From Lachnospiraceae bacterium (GTDB lineage Bacteria > Bacillota > Clostridia > Lachnospirales > Lachnospiraceae): a DNA stretch of 64,000 nt. The notes under the pieces are model-generated. The model ran no database searches. It saw only the letters and a program-made list of their open reading frames with translations, and was not told the DNA's origin. Location of the stretch: assembly GCA_014804655.1 (NCBI GenBank), contig JAAUZK010000018.1:21018-85017 (forward strand), in the 5' to 3' direction. The position numbers and the translations under genes are program-made. Within the stretch, counting starts at the first letter, position 1. Every line of letters begins with the position of its first letter. Positions 1-7,910 of this stretch are shown piece after piece.

Positions 1-350
1 TGTTTCGCTTTCCTGCCGCATGTACATTTTACGCTCTTTGTTACCGGATTCTTACCAATCAGTTCATTCTCTACTGCACAATCAAATAGCATTCGCATGA
101 TAAGCCGGGCATGTTCTATGACTGAATTTGAGTATCTGGTTGACATTTGATTAAGTACGTTTTGGCAATGTAAAGGTTTGACTTCCTTTAATGGCATATC
201 TCCGATCAACGGTTTTATGTTTTTTTCATAGCATTCGCTGTAAATTCTTCTCGTGTTAAATCGAATGTTATTATTTTTGATATTGTCGATCCAATAATGA
301 AACCAAGTATCTACAGTGGGGCTTTCATTTTGAAATAAATCTGTATTCAT
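1..350 (-). CDS. Tyrosine recombinase/phage integrase, N-terminal part (runs off left edge)
   Basis: An open frame on the minus strand starts at ATG 348-350 and reaches the window edge without a stop, giving about 116 residues. The start is preceded by a good ribosome site (gatgAGGAG, 8 nt before ATG). The protein reads as the SAM-like DNA-binding N-terminal domain of phage and ICE integrases: a 'TVDTWFHYW' opening, 'RIYSECYEKNIKPLIGDMPL', then 'IMRMLFDCAVENELIGKNP', which is the usual end of the core-binding domain. The catalytic R-H-R-Y domain would lie outside the window. By family, it carries out site-specific integration and excision of a mobile element. It points leftward, so the element it serves probably lies to the left. 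Family assignment is from motif recognition only. Confidence 0.8.
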   Translation of the reverse strand, partial: MNTDLFQNESPTVDTWFHYWIDNIKNNNIRFNTRRIYSECYEKNIKPLIGDMPLKEVKPLHCQNVLNQMSTRYSNSVIEHARLIMRMLFDCAVENELIGKNPVTKSVKCTCGRKAK

Positions 351-534
351 TGCTAAAATCTCCTCATCTTTTTAATAAGAAATTCTATTTTAATATATAA
401 TAAGCGTCAAGCATATATATCAAAATATGTCGAAAAGAGGAGGAAACTGTAGAGGCGGTGAAGAGAATAGGTAGCTCCCTCAAAAACTTTGAATACTCCA
501 AAATACTTTCTGCTATACAGTGGAGAATACAGTC

Positions 535-563
535 TTTACACTTTTTTTGTATTTTGTTATACT
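535..563 (+). promoter_or_regulatory. Sigma-A type promoter upstream of the 63-residue gene
   Basis: TTTACA (535-540), a 17-bp spacer, then TATACT (558-563). The predicted start of transcription near 570 gives a leader of about 40 nt before the ATG at 611. The 351-534 stretch between the integrase start and this promoter shows no gene. Confidence 0.65.
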
Positions 564-610
564 CATATTACAACAATTAATGTCAACCATAATAGAAAGC
601 AGGTGATTAG

Positions 611-802
611 ATGCCCTATAATGGTGAAATCGTTAGAGATGTAGTTGAACAGTTCCAAAAGGTGCAGGCACATATGAAAAACGCCAGGGAAGAGAATGCG
701 GTAAAAACTTATGAAGGTTTAAAGAAAGATTATAAATCTTTAAAGGTAATATTAAATTCTCTAGGCGTGAATCTGACAGATATTGACGAAATAAAAGAAT
801 AG
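611..802 (+). CDS. Small hypothetical protein, 63 residues
   Basis: I do not recognise the family. The product is mostly helical and charged, with a Lys-rich centre ('KTYEGLKKDYKSLK') and an acidic tail. It has no signal peptide or membrane segment and is likely cytoplasmic. The gene is supported by a good promoter at 535-563, an AGGTGA ribosome site 6-7 nt before the ATG, and a rho-independent terminator at 877-900, so it forms a complete single-gene transcription unit. It sits next to an integrase gene on the opposite strand and could belong to the same mobile element or its edge. Function unknown. Confidence 0.6.
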   Translation: MPYNGEIVRDVVEQFQKVQAHMKNAREENAVKTYEGLKKDYKSLKVILNSLGVNLTDIDEIKE

Positions 803-876
803 AAGTAATGCTTTTTTTGAGGAGATTATGAGGGGTTCGTCGAATGTACCTGTCAAAAAAATGCTGAAAAAATTAT

Positions 877-900
877 CGGGAACTGAACAGTTCCCGTTTT
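877..900 (+). terminator. Rho-independent terminator after the 63-residue gene
   Basis: Perfect 8-bp stem CGGGAACT (877-884) and AGTTCCCG (889-896) with a 4-nt loop, followed by TTTT. Confidence 0.75.
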
Positions 901-960
901 CACGTTAAGGAGCCTTATATAGAATTAGGTATTTCTGCTAGAGATTAGGGAGGACTATCT

Positions 961-2085
961 ATGCGCAATAAAATTGTCCTAATCGGACCGGTTTATCCAT
1001 ATAAGGGCGGGATATCCCACTACACGGGACTAATGTATCGAGAACTGGAGAAACGGCATGATGTAGAGCTGATTTCTTACAAGATGCAGTATCCGAAATT
1101 CCTCTTCCATAAGGAACAGAGGGATTATGACAATGACAGCTTTAAGATAGCGGGTGCGGAGTATATGCTTCACACGGCGAATCCTTTTAATATAATAAGG
1201 ACAGCGCGCCGTATCAGGAGACAGAGACCGGATATCGTAGTGATCCAGTGGTGGCATCCTTATTTTGCGCCCTGTTATTTTCTTCTGACACATTTTATGG
1301 GGCGGCAGAAGATCGTTTTTATATGTCATAACGTATTTCCTCACGAGAGATTTCCCATGGACAGATTCCTTACGAAACTGGCGTTAAAGCGGGGAGATCA
1401 TTATATCGTGCATGCGAGGGAAGAAGCGAGTGAGTTAGAGAAGATTAAGAAGAATCCGGATTATGTGGTGACGCCCCACCCGACCTATAATGCTTTTCGT
1501 TTTGAAGGTATGAGTAAGGCACAGGCCAGAGAGCGTCTACATGTGGAGCAGGATGAGCATGTACTGCTGTTTTTCGGATATGTGAGAGAATATAAGGGAC
1601 TGAAATATCTGCTTCGGGCAATGCCGGCGATCCTGCGGGAGGATAGTAAGGTGAGGCTTCTGGTGGTTGGGGAATTCGGTTCCGACAGAGATGACTATCA
1701 GGCATTGATCGATGAATCCGGCGTGGGCGAGCACGTGAACGTGGTGGACTCGTATACACCGGACCGGGAAGTGGAGAAGTATTTCGCGGCTGCGGATCTT
1801 GTAGTGCTTCCCTATATATCTGCGACCCAGAGCGGGATCGTACAGATCGCATACGGTTTTACGAAGCCTGTGATCGTTACAGAGGTAGGCGGACTGCCGG
1901 ATGTGGTGGAGGACGGCAGAACCGGATATGTGGTGCAGCCAAAGAGCCCGGAGGCGATTGCGGCGGCGGCGGTTAAGTTCTTCCGGGAGAATCGGGCGGA
2001 GAGTATGGCGGAGAATATTGAGAAGGAGGCTTACCGGTTCTCGTGGGAGAGGATGGGGGATGTGATTGAGGGTTTTATGAAGTGA
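961..2085 (+). CDS. Glycosyltransferase family 4 (GT-B fold)
   Basis: A 374-residue cytosolic GT-B glycosyltransferase. The N-terminal Rossmann half has the donor-side opening 'GPVYPYKGGISHYT', typical of GT4 enzymes (a GGI/GGA loop). The C-terminal half carries 'LLFFGYVREYKG', 'LLVVGEFG' and 'PYISATQSGIVQIAYGF...VGGLPDVV', the GT4 nucleotide-sugar-binding region. GT4 enzymes are retaining and metal-independent and extend glycans on lipid carriers or lipids; acceptor and donor cannot be read here. The start has a clear GGGAGGA ribosome site. Codon use becomes GC-richer towards the 3' end. It stands apart from the main polysaccharide cluster, separated by the 2.1-6.7 kb locus, and may be its left outlier. 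Confidence 0.85.
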   Translation: MRNKIVLIGPVYPYKGGISHYTGLMYRELEKRHDVELISYKMQYPKFLFHKEQRDYDNDSFKIAGAEYMLHTANPFNIIRTARRIRRQRPDIVVIQWWHPYFAPCYFLLTHFMGRQKIVFICHNVFPHERFPMDRFLTKLALKRGDHYIVHAREEASELEKIKKNPDYVVTPHPTYNAFRFEGMSKAQARERLHVEQDEHVLLFFGYVREYKGLKYLLRAMPAILREDSKVRLLVVGEFGSDRDDYQALIDESGVGEHVNVVDSYTPDREVEKYFAAADLVVLPYISATQSGIVQIAYGFTKPVIVTEVGGLPDVVEDGRTGYVVQPKSPEAIAAAAVKFFRENRAESMAENIEKEAYRFSWERMGDVIEGFMK

Positions 2086-2145
2086 TCTGGAAGGATAATT
2101 CGTGGTGGTGAGGTGATACAGAACGCGAATCTATGTCATTTATAG

Positions 2146-2174
2146 TTGACGAATTATGACAAATAGATTAGAAT
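2146..2174 (+). promoter_or_regulatory. Promoter of the DisA-like protein gene
   Basis: TTGACG (2146-2151), 17-bp spacer, TAGAAT (2169-2174). Transcription would begin near 2181, leaving a leader of about 75 nt before the first possible ATG at 2258. Confidence 0.7.
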
Positions 2175-2257
2175 GTTAAATGTAATTTGCTTTATAAGAG
2201 ACGGGATTACATAGAAATCGGCTATTAGGATAAATGGTATAAAGCGAGATTTTCGGA

Positions 2258-3655
2258 ATGAACCTAACATTTTTAACTTCGTTATTTAGCGAATTTCAAA
2301 ATATTTTTCGGAGTACAATGGAAGAACTCTTTGTGAACAAGTGTTTGTGTGAGGAAACGTCATTGTATTTTTTTGTGATAGAGATTTCCGAAGGTTCCAA
2401 ACAAGCATGTTTTGTTAATGCTCGGTTGTTGACGGAAGATATTTGTGCAGAGGGAAAGAAGACTTATGACGAACTGATTCGTGAATTTCTGACAGAAAGA
2501 TTTGAAGCAAGAAGATATATGCTGTGGGAGTCGGATCATGTGCTGGTAAATAATAAGGAATATAAGATATTCTGGGTCTTTTTTTCGGAGTGTGCGGACA
2601 GTAACAATGGACGGTTTTTGCTTCGATGTGTATTAGAAGAATTGGCGGAAGACTTCAATAAGCGGCTCAAATCAGTAAGTGGGGACATGACGGAGAGTGT
2701 AGGATCATATCACTATTTAATCCAGAGGATCATGCAGGATGCAACGGCGAAAGCCTGTCTGTATTTACAGAAATTATATGCACCGCTAAATATTCCTTTT
2801 ATTGTTGAATTATCCGGAGAGTATTATGAAAAGTCGGAATGTCGGTCGAATATGGTATTCTTTTTCCGGCAGGCCGTTCATAAGATAGAGGAAGCCGGTA
2901 CTTTGTATTATTTTGAGAATATGAAATCAGGGGATATGGAGACAGGAGAGATTGATTTCATTCCCTCGAACAGCCGGCTGATCAGGAAACTTTTGCAAAT
3001 CGCACAGGATGATTTATGCCTGATCGTGGGTGAGGATGATGTTAAGAGAACATTTAAAGTCCTCGGTATTTGCAAGAAAAGTTTTCTGGAGGAGATGGGG
3101 AATGAATATCCCTATATTATGATCAGATTTAAAAATCATATGCAATGGGATATGTTGGAAAATCAGACGTACATATTCTCCTATAGAAATGGGCAATATA
3201 AAATCGAACGTGAGATTCACGAGGCATATCTTATTAGAAAACTGACGGAGCGTTTCGGAGAAGAGCAATCCGCATATAGGGATCTGAATGCGAATATAAA
3301 GAGCGTAATCCCGCATGAGCATGGTACAATGCTCGTTATAATGGATAAAGAAGACGCAGCCCGGGAAGCAAGGCGGCTGGGCATGTTGCAGCAGGGATTT
3401 CCGACAGCACAGCCGGAAATACGTACGGAAGAGATCAAACGTCTGAGTAATATTGACGGAAGTATTATCATTGATACGGCTGGACAGATACACGGAATTG
3501 GTATGATTTTAGACGGAGATTCCCAAGAAACGGGTAATCGGGCAAGGGGCGCCAGATACAATTCTGCAGTAAAATATAAGGCGTATTTGGAAAAGAATAA
3601 TATAAAATCAATGATTTTGATAATATCTGAGGATGGTCCGATAGATATCATGTGA
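2258..3655 (+). CDS. Protein with C-terminal DisA_N-like (diadenylate cyclase fold) domain
   Basis: 465 residues with no signal peptide or membrane segment. About 380 N-terminal residues match nothing I recognise. The last 90 resemble the DisA_N/DAC fold: 'DGSIIID' at D400 corresponds to the DGA motif, and 'RGARYNSA' at R433 occupies the RHR position, followed by 'MILIISEDGPIDIM' in place of the usual VIVVSEE end strand. DisA and CdaA make c-di-AMP from two ATP. Here the RHR triad reads R-Y-N, so catalysis is doubtful; related DAC-like sensor domains in conflict systems are proposed to bind nucleotides instead. The ribosome site at 2258 is weak; ATG 2318 (GGAG just upstream) is an alternative start. 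It has its own promoter and is followed by a small basic protein and an HExxH protein. Confidence 0.7.
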   Translation: MNLTFLTSLFSEFQNIFRSTMEELFVNKCLCEETSLYFFVIEISEGSKQACFVNARLLTEDICAEGKKTYDELIREFLTERFEARRYMLWESDHVLVNNKEYKIFWVFFSECADSNNGRFLLRCVLEELAEDFNKRLKSVSGDMTESVGSYHYLIQRIMQDATAKACLYLQKLYAPLNIPFIVELSGEYYEKSECRSNMVFFFRQAVHKIEEAGTLYYFENMKSGDMETGEIDFIPSNSRLIRKLLQIAQDDLCLIVGEDDVKRTFKVLGICKKSFLEEMGNEYPYIMIRFKNHMQWDMLENQTYIFSYRNGQYKIEREIHEAYLIRKLTERFGEEQSAYRDLNANIKSVIPHEHGTMLVIMDKEDAAREARRLGMLQQGFPTAQPEIRTEEIKRLSNIDGSIIIDTAGQIHGIGMILDGDSQETGNRARGARYNSAVKYKAYLEKNNIKSMILIISEDGPIDIM

Positions 3656-3665
3656 AAAAACGGTA

Positions 3666-3694
3666 TTGACATGACGCCGTGGTTGTAGTACTAT
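3666..3694 (+). promoter_or_regulatory. Promoter upstream of the 54-residue gene
   Basis: TTGACA (3666-3671), 17-bp spacer, TACTAT (3689-3694). It lies just after the stop of the DisA-like gene and would drive the 54-residue gene and, by read-through, the metallopeptidase gene. Confidence 0.55.
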
Positions 3695-3700
3695 ATTGAC

Positions 3701-3722
3701 GGAGGATTTTTTCCTCCTTTTT
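3701..3722 (+). terminator. Short GGAGGA/TCCTCC hairpin with T-run
   Basis: Stem GGAGGA (3701-3706) and TCCTCC (3712-3717) with a T5 loop and a run of T to 3722. It could end the upstream DisA-like transcript. It also falls at the predicted start point of the promoter at 3666-3694, so it may instead act as a 5' hairpin or attenuator on that transcript. Confidence 0.45.
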
Positions 3723-3750
3723 AAATTAAAAGTGCAGGGGGTAGTTGCGT

Positions 3751-3915
3751 ATGGCGGTAACGACAGGTGAACTAAGAGATAAGTTAGATAGCTTTAAATA
3801 TCTTGGGTTATTTAGAAGATCAAGTGAGCAGACGCCGACCAGTTATTGGAAGAAGTGTAAAAGAGACTACTCGCCCTTGACGCGTACCCAGAAAGCGCGC
3901 AGGATGGATAAATAA
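3751..3915 (+). CDS. Small basic protein, 54 residues, between DisA-like and metallopeptidase genes
   Basis: The frame runs from ATG 3751 to TAA 3913 with a strong AGGGGG ribosome site 8-10 nt upstream. The product starts 'MAVTTGELRDKLDSFKYLG' and ends 'SYWKKCKRDYSPLTRTQKAR' plus RMDK, so the C-terminal half is rich in Lys and Arg. There is no signal peptide or membrane segment, and I do not recognise the family. It has its own promoter (3666-3694) and is closed by a strong terminator (3925-3954), so it should be made in excess over the downstream protease. Substrate of the HExxH protein, regulator, or nucleic-acid-binding partner are all possible; none is shown. Confidence 0.6.
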   Translation: MAVTTGELRDKLDSFKYLGLFRRSSEQTPTSYWKKCKRDYSPLTRTQKARRMDK

Positions 3916-3924
3916 AGTAAAGGG

Positions 3925-3954
3925 AGAGCCAAAAAGTATTTTGGCTCTTTTTTT
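3925..3954 (+). terminator. Strong rho-independent terminator inside the locus
   Basis: Perfect 10-bp stem AGAGCCAAAA (3925-3934) and TTTTGGCTCT (3939-3948), loop AGTA, then a T-run to 3954. It lies between the 54-residue gene and the ATG at 3985 with no obvious promoter after it, so the metallopeptidase is probably expressed only by read-through. Confidence 0.85.
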
Positions 3955-3984
3955 ACGGCAAGAAAGACGTATGATGGAGGAGAT

Positions 3985-6699
3985 ATGAGTCGGGAAATAG
4001 ATGTCAGAATTATGAAACTCAATAAATGGTATGTGCCGAAGAGTTTCGCGATGGATGATTTGGACCATGACCAGCCGGTGGTCTTAGGATACTTTGATGC
4101 ACTTCAAGTACAGAAGGTAGAGATTGACCGGACACAGCGACATCCTTTTACATCAGGGTATGAGGAACTGGAGCGCAGTAAGAATGAAGAAAAGAAAAAG
4201 CTTGTAGATTACAGTTCACAGGAACAGATGTTATTTCTGAATATATGCGAATCGGAGGAAGAGGAAAACGGACTCCGGTTTACTCGGGATAGTGTAGAGC
4301 GGTTCTGGCAGGATAAAACTTGTCCTTATATTTTCCTTTCTATGATACATATCAACCATGGCGGCAAACTGAAGCGGGCGTTACGCAAGATTGCGAAGGT
4401 TTTTGAAAAAGATTACCTAAGCTATATTTCATTTGACTATTGCGATATTGTGTTGTTTACACATAATATGCAGATCAGGGTATTCATGGAGAAGATTAAG
4501 CAGCTCTTTGAAGTGAAGGGGACAGAAGAAGCCGTTATATTTGATACTTTTTCCATGGTCAGTTTTTGGCCTGAGTTTGCTGCAAATGCAGAATGCTGCA
4601 GTGGCGGATGCCTGTGTGAGCAGGAAGGTAAATCGGACTTTCAGGCAACGATCAATCTGAGTATAAGAGATTACAACCAGTTTACCCGGTGGTATTCGAA
4701 AATAGACCAAAAAGGTATTAGACTTACACGTTATAATATGTTCGGCAGACATGATATATCTATCGTGAATGATGAGGCAAACACATCATGGCTTATGCAG
4801 GTTATGGGAAGACTGCATGATGCAAAGAGCCAGGAGATATTCTGGACATTTGAGACATATATCAAAATTCTCGATGATAGTAATGTGACCATGACTCCTG
4901 ACGAGCCTGATTATTTGAGTGAAGTCTACAGTCATGTAACGGGAACTCTGGACGAAGCAATCAGAGGATCAAAAGGAATAGAAGAAATAATCATGAATTC
5001 CGAATTCCGTGATAAGAGCAGGTATTTACTGCCTATATATGAGGTAAGGGACTGTATTTGCAGTATTGTGAAGAACAGTTTTGCCGAAGAATTTATATAC
5101 TGTATTTATGAGTCTTTTCTGCACTTTATATCGTATATGAAAAAAGAGATCAAATATCTGAGTGAGCTGGATATAGATCCGATCATCAGTGAGGGAGAGA
5201 TCGCAAATGCCTACGATGATTATTTTACTGCGTTAAATACACTCGTGAACAGTACGATGCACAATGAGAGACAATTTGTGCAGGCGACTGCTTTTAATGC
5301 AGTATTCTATTCTGTGCCGCCCAAGATCATGGCTTTTTATAATGCGTATATTTATCGCATAAAACAAATCTTGCGTGATACAGAATGTACAGAGGAATAT
5401 ACTTTTTTGATTTATCCAAGTTTCTCGCCAACGATATTTGTCAGACGCATCTCGCTGGCGGATAATCCACCCGTGGATCGGATACTAACCGTCAGGATAA
5501 GCGAAAAATCGCTTTATGACATTGAATCTGTTGTGTATCAAATGGTTCATGAACTTGCGCATTATGTCGGAAAAGAGCTCAGGTGCAGAAATGTACGCAA
5601 AAAGAAAATATTAGCTGCTCTGATAGGACACATTGCGGTAAAATGTGCGATGGATCGCAAAACGTGTCAGTTGCTGAATTCTATTGTTGAGACGAAGCTG
5701 ATGAAGGACGACACAGATAATACGGCGGGTTTATGTTCATCGGAATCTGAGTATCTTGAAGATATGAATGATGTAGGAAGAGAATTATTGCAGCTGTTGG
5801 ATAATTCACAGGAATGCAGAAGCTTTTTCGAAAGATATTATAGAGAGCAAATCGACATAGACGAGAATTTTTGCGATGAACTATTGGAGGACATCGGAAT
5901 TAACGAGAAAAATCAGGCGGTCATAATAAGAAATCTGCTGCCCCGGTATTGTGATGTAAAGTATGCGGCGTTTCATGATCAGTTAAAGAAGATGAATTCT
6001 TATGAGGAAATGTGTGAATATGAAGATTATATAGAAATGTTGAAGAGTGTTTATAGCGAATGCTATGCGGATTTGCAAATGATATTGGTTCTTGCAATGA
6101 GTGCAGAGGACTATTTGTACACTTTTTTTGTGAAGCAGCAGGTACCGGTAGAAAGCATGCTGTTAGATATTGAGTCGATGCTTCGGATCAGCACGGTCTA
6201 CAGAGTTATGACAGACTGTTCTGTATGGCAAAAGAGCGCGAATGGGCCGGACTGCGAATTAGCAGCAATTATTGAATATATAAATGAATATAACAAAGAT
6301 GTAAGAGAAGGCACAGGCACAGAAAGCCGCAGGAAATCCGAAGAATATATAGAGCAGATCAAGGCAATGCAAAAACAATATGATTTTAAGAAGGGAATCA
6401 GACTTAAGAAATCTTCGACAGAGCAAATGCAGCAGATTCGGGTAGGAATGGAGGAAATAGTTCCTTATGTGGATGCGGCAGTCGGTTTGTATGAGTATTT
6501 GCTGGAAGTCATGATGGAATCTCTGAAAGAATATACATGTGCGTCAAAGAAGGTAATGATTGAGGAGGTAAGAAAAATAGTTGGTAAGATATTGAATTTT
6601 GACGACGCTGCAGGGGTATTTGACAGCATAGAAAAAGAACTGAGCTATTATAAACAGGAAGGCTGTAAGATCCAACCGGGTAGAACGGAAACTCTATAA
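3985..6699 (+). CDS. Large protein with HELAH zinc-metallopeptidase motif
   Basis: 904 residues, apparently cytoplasmic. The centre has 'MVHELAHYVGKEL' with H522-E523-x-x-H526, the zincin motif, and a later 'SECYADLQMI' (E692), which fits the third, glutamate ligand of gluzincin-like peptidases. The N-terminal 500 residues and the C-terminal 200 (Lys/Glu-rich helices) match nothing I recognise. By motif it would be a zinc-dependent protease with its own large sensing or substrate-binding region. The ribosome site GGAGGAG is strong. It follows the DisA-like gene and a 54-residue gene, which suggests that nucleotide sensing controls proteolysis; this coupling is inference. It is not a secreted protease, as no signal is present. 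Confidence 0.65.
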   Translation: MSREIDVRIMKLNKWYVPKSFAMDDLDHDQPVVLGYFDALQVQKVEIDRTQRHPFTSGYEELERSKNEEKKKLVDYSSQEQMLFLNICESEEEENGLRFTRDSVERFWQDKTCPYIFLSMIHINHGGKLKRALRKIAKVFEKDYLSYISFDYCDIVLFTHNMQIRVFMEKIKQLFEVKGTEEAVIFDTFSMVSFWPEFAANAECCSGGCLCEQEGKSDFQATINLSIRDYNQFTRWYSKIDQKGIRLTRYNMFGRHDISIVNDEANTSWLMQVMGRLHDAKSQEIFWTFETYIKILDDSNVTMTPDEPDYLSEVYSHVTGTLDEAIRGSKGIEEIIMNSEFRDKSRYLLPIYEVRDCICSIVKNSFAEEFIYCIYESFLHFISYMKKEIKYLSELDIDPIISEGEIANAYDDYFTALNTLVNSTMHNERQFVQATAFNAVFYSVPPKIMAFYNAYIYRIKQILRDTECTEEYTFLIYPSFSPTIFVRRISLADNPPVDRILTVRISEKSLYDIESVVYQMVHELAHYVGKELRCRNVRKKKILAALIGHIAVKCAMDRKTCQLLNSIVETKLMKDDTDNTAGLCSSESEYLEDMNDVGRELLQLLDNSQECRSFFERYYREQIDIDENFCDELLEDIGINEKNQAVIIRNLLPRYCDVKYAAFHDQLKKMNSYEEMCEYEDYIEMLKSVYSECYADLQMILVLAMSAEDYLYTFFVKQQVPVESMLLDIESMLRISTVYRVMTDCSVWQKSANGPDCELAAIIEYINEYNKDVREGTGTESRRKSEEYIEQIKAMQKQYDFKKGIRLKKSSTEQMQQIRVGMEEIVPYVDAAVGLYEYLLEVMMESLKEYTCASKKVMIEEVRKIVGKILNFDDAAGVFDSIEKELSYYKQEGCKIQPGRTETL

Positions 6700-6983
6700 T
6701 AGGGATAAAAGACTGGATTTTCGTCACGTATTGTGGCATAATGTTTTTGGAAAGAATCATTCAGAGCAGGAAGCGATGTATTTTGTACAAAAGATAAAAT
6801 GTTCTGTGGTGGTTCTTTCTTGTTTTACGGAAGAAGCTATGAAGATTGAGGTAGCGAAGTGAATCAATCGAGTGAATGAGTTTGGCTGTGTGGTTATTGT
6901 ACGGGCAAGATCGTTCTACGAAATGTTTATGAAAGATTAGTGGACATTTGTATAAAAGGCGATGAAGTAGTTGAGATAGTTGA

Positions 6984-7910
6984 ATGATGAAAGAATGTAG
7001 TAAACCATTGGTAAGTATTATAGTACCTGTATATCAGGTAAAAGATTATGTCGGGGAGTGCGTGGAATCCTTGCTTCGGCAGATTTATACGAATCTAGAG
7101 ATTCTGCTGGTGGACGATGGCAGTACGGACGGCTCCGGAGAGATATGTGATGAATATGCGCGCAGGGATAATAGAATCAGGGTGATTCATCATGAGAATC
7201 AGGGACTATCGGCAGCCAGAAATGCAGGACTAGATCGGGCAATGGGAGAATATGTGGCATTTGTGGATTCTGACGATGCCGTGTTGCCGGTTTTTATAGA
7301 GACATTGTATGATCTGGCAGAAAGATATCAGGCGGATATTGCGGTCTGTGCATATGGGCGGGGAGAGATCAAAGGCACTGGTACACAAATTGAAAATGAC
7401 ATACGTGTCGCAAACCCATTTCGAGATAAGAAAGCTGGTGGTACAGTAGACAGATATGATTACTCTAAATATGACGGTAGTGTCACAGAAGTATGTATGA
7501 CCTCGAGCCAGATGTTGCGTCAGTGGCATGGACGATATAAGAAGTGGGAAACGGTGGCATGGAATAAACTTTATCGGAAGCGGATTTTGGATGGAACAGA
7601 CGACAGTGACGCGATACGTTTTCCGATTGGTAGAAGACATGAAGATGTCTTGACAAGCCACTTGATCGTTGCGAACGCAGGGAGAATCGCTCTGACCACA
7701 CAGAAACTCTACATGTATCGTACAAGGGAAGATAGCATCACTACTCAAGTTATGACGGCGGAGCATAGAAAGCAGAATCTGCTTGCGCAGAGAGAGCGGA
7801 TGGCGTTTTTTAGAAAGCGGCGGTATTGGCGGGCATATCTGAACTTGCTTATAGGGTATGTGCTACATGTGGGGTGGTTTTGGTGGAAGAGGGAGAAGGA
7901 ACGTAAATGA
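6984..7910 (+). CDS. Glycosyltransferase family 2 (GT-A fold)
   Basis: 308 residues. The GT-A core is clear: 'VSIIVPVYQVKDYVGECVESLL' region at 10-32, 'ILLVDDGSTDGSG' for nucleotide binding, 'NQGLSAARNAGL' and the metal-binding 'FVDSDD' (DxD). These are inverting, metal-dependent cytosolic transferases that add a sugar to a lipid-linked acceptor. A hydrophobic C-terminus may touch the membrane. The ribosome site is weak and two adjacent ATGs (6984, 6987) are possible. The stop overlaps the start of the DUF6056 gene (ATGA), so the two are translationally coupled. It is the first gene of the main polysaccharide cluster. Confidence 0.85.
   Translation: MMKECSKPLVSIIVPVYQVKDYVGECVESLLRQIYTNLEILLVDDGSTDGSGEICDEYARRDNRIRVIHHENQGLSAARNAGLDRAMGEYVAFVDSDDAVLPVFIETLYDLAERYQADIAVCAYGRGEIKGTGTQIENDIRVANPFRDKKAGGTVDRYDYSKYDGSVTEVCMTSSQMLRQWHGRYKKWETVAWNKLYRKRILDGTDDSDAIRFPIGRRHEDVLTSHLIVANAGRIALTTQKLYMYRTREDSITTQVMTAEHRKQNLLAQRERMAFFRKRRYWRAYLNLLIGYVLHVGWFWWKREKERK

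Noticed and set aside
2258..3655. Calling the DisA-like protein an active diadenylate cyclase
   Set aside because: The RHR motif is not intact, so an enzyme name would go beyond the evidence.
6700..6983. Frame with 'LWHNVFGKNHSEQEAMYF' between the metallopeptidase and first GT2 gene
   Set aside because: Short, no start signal and no recognised family. It may be a remnant, but I cannot support it.
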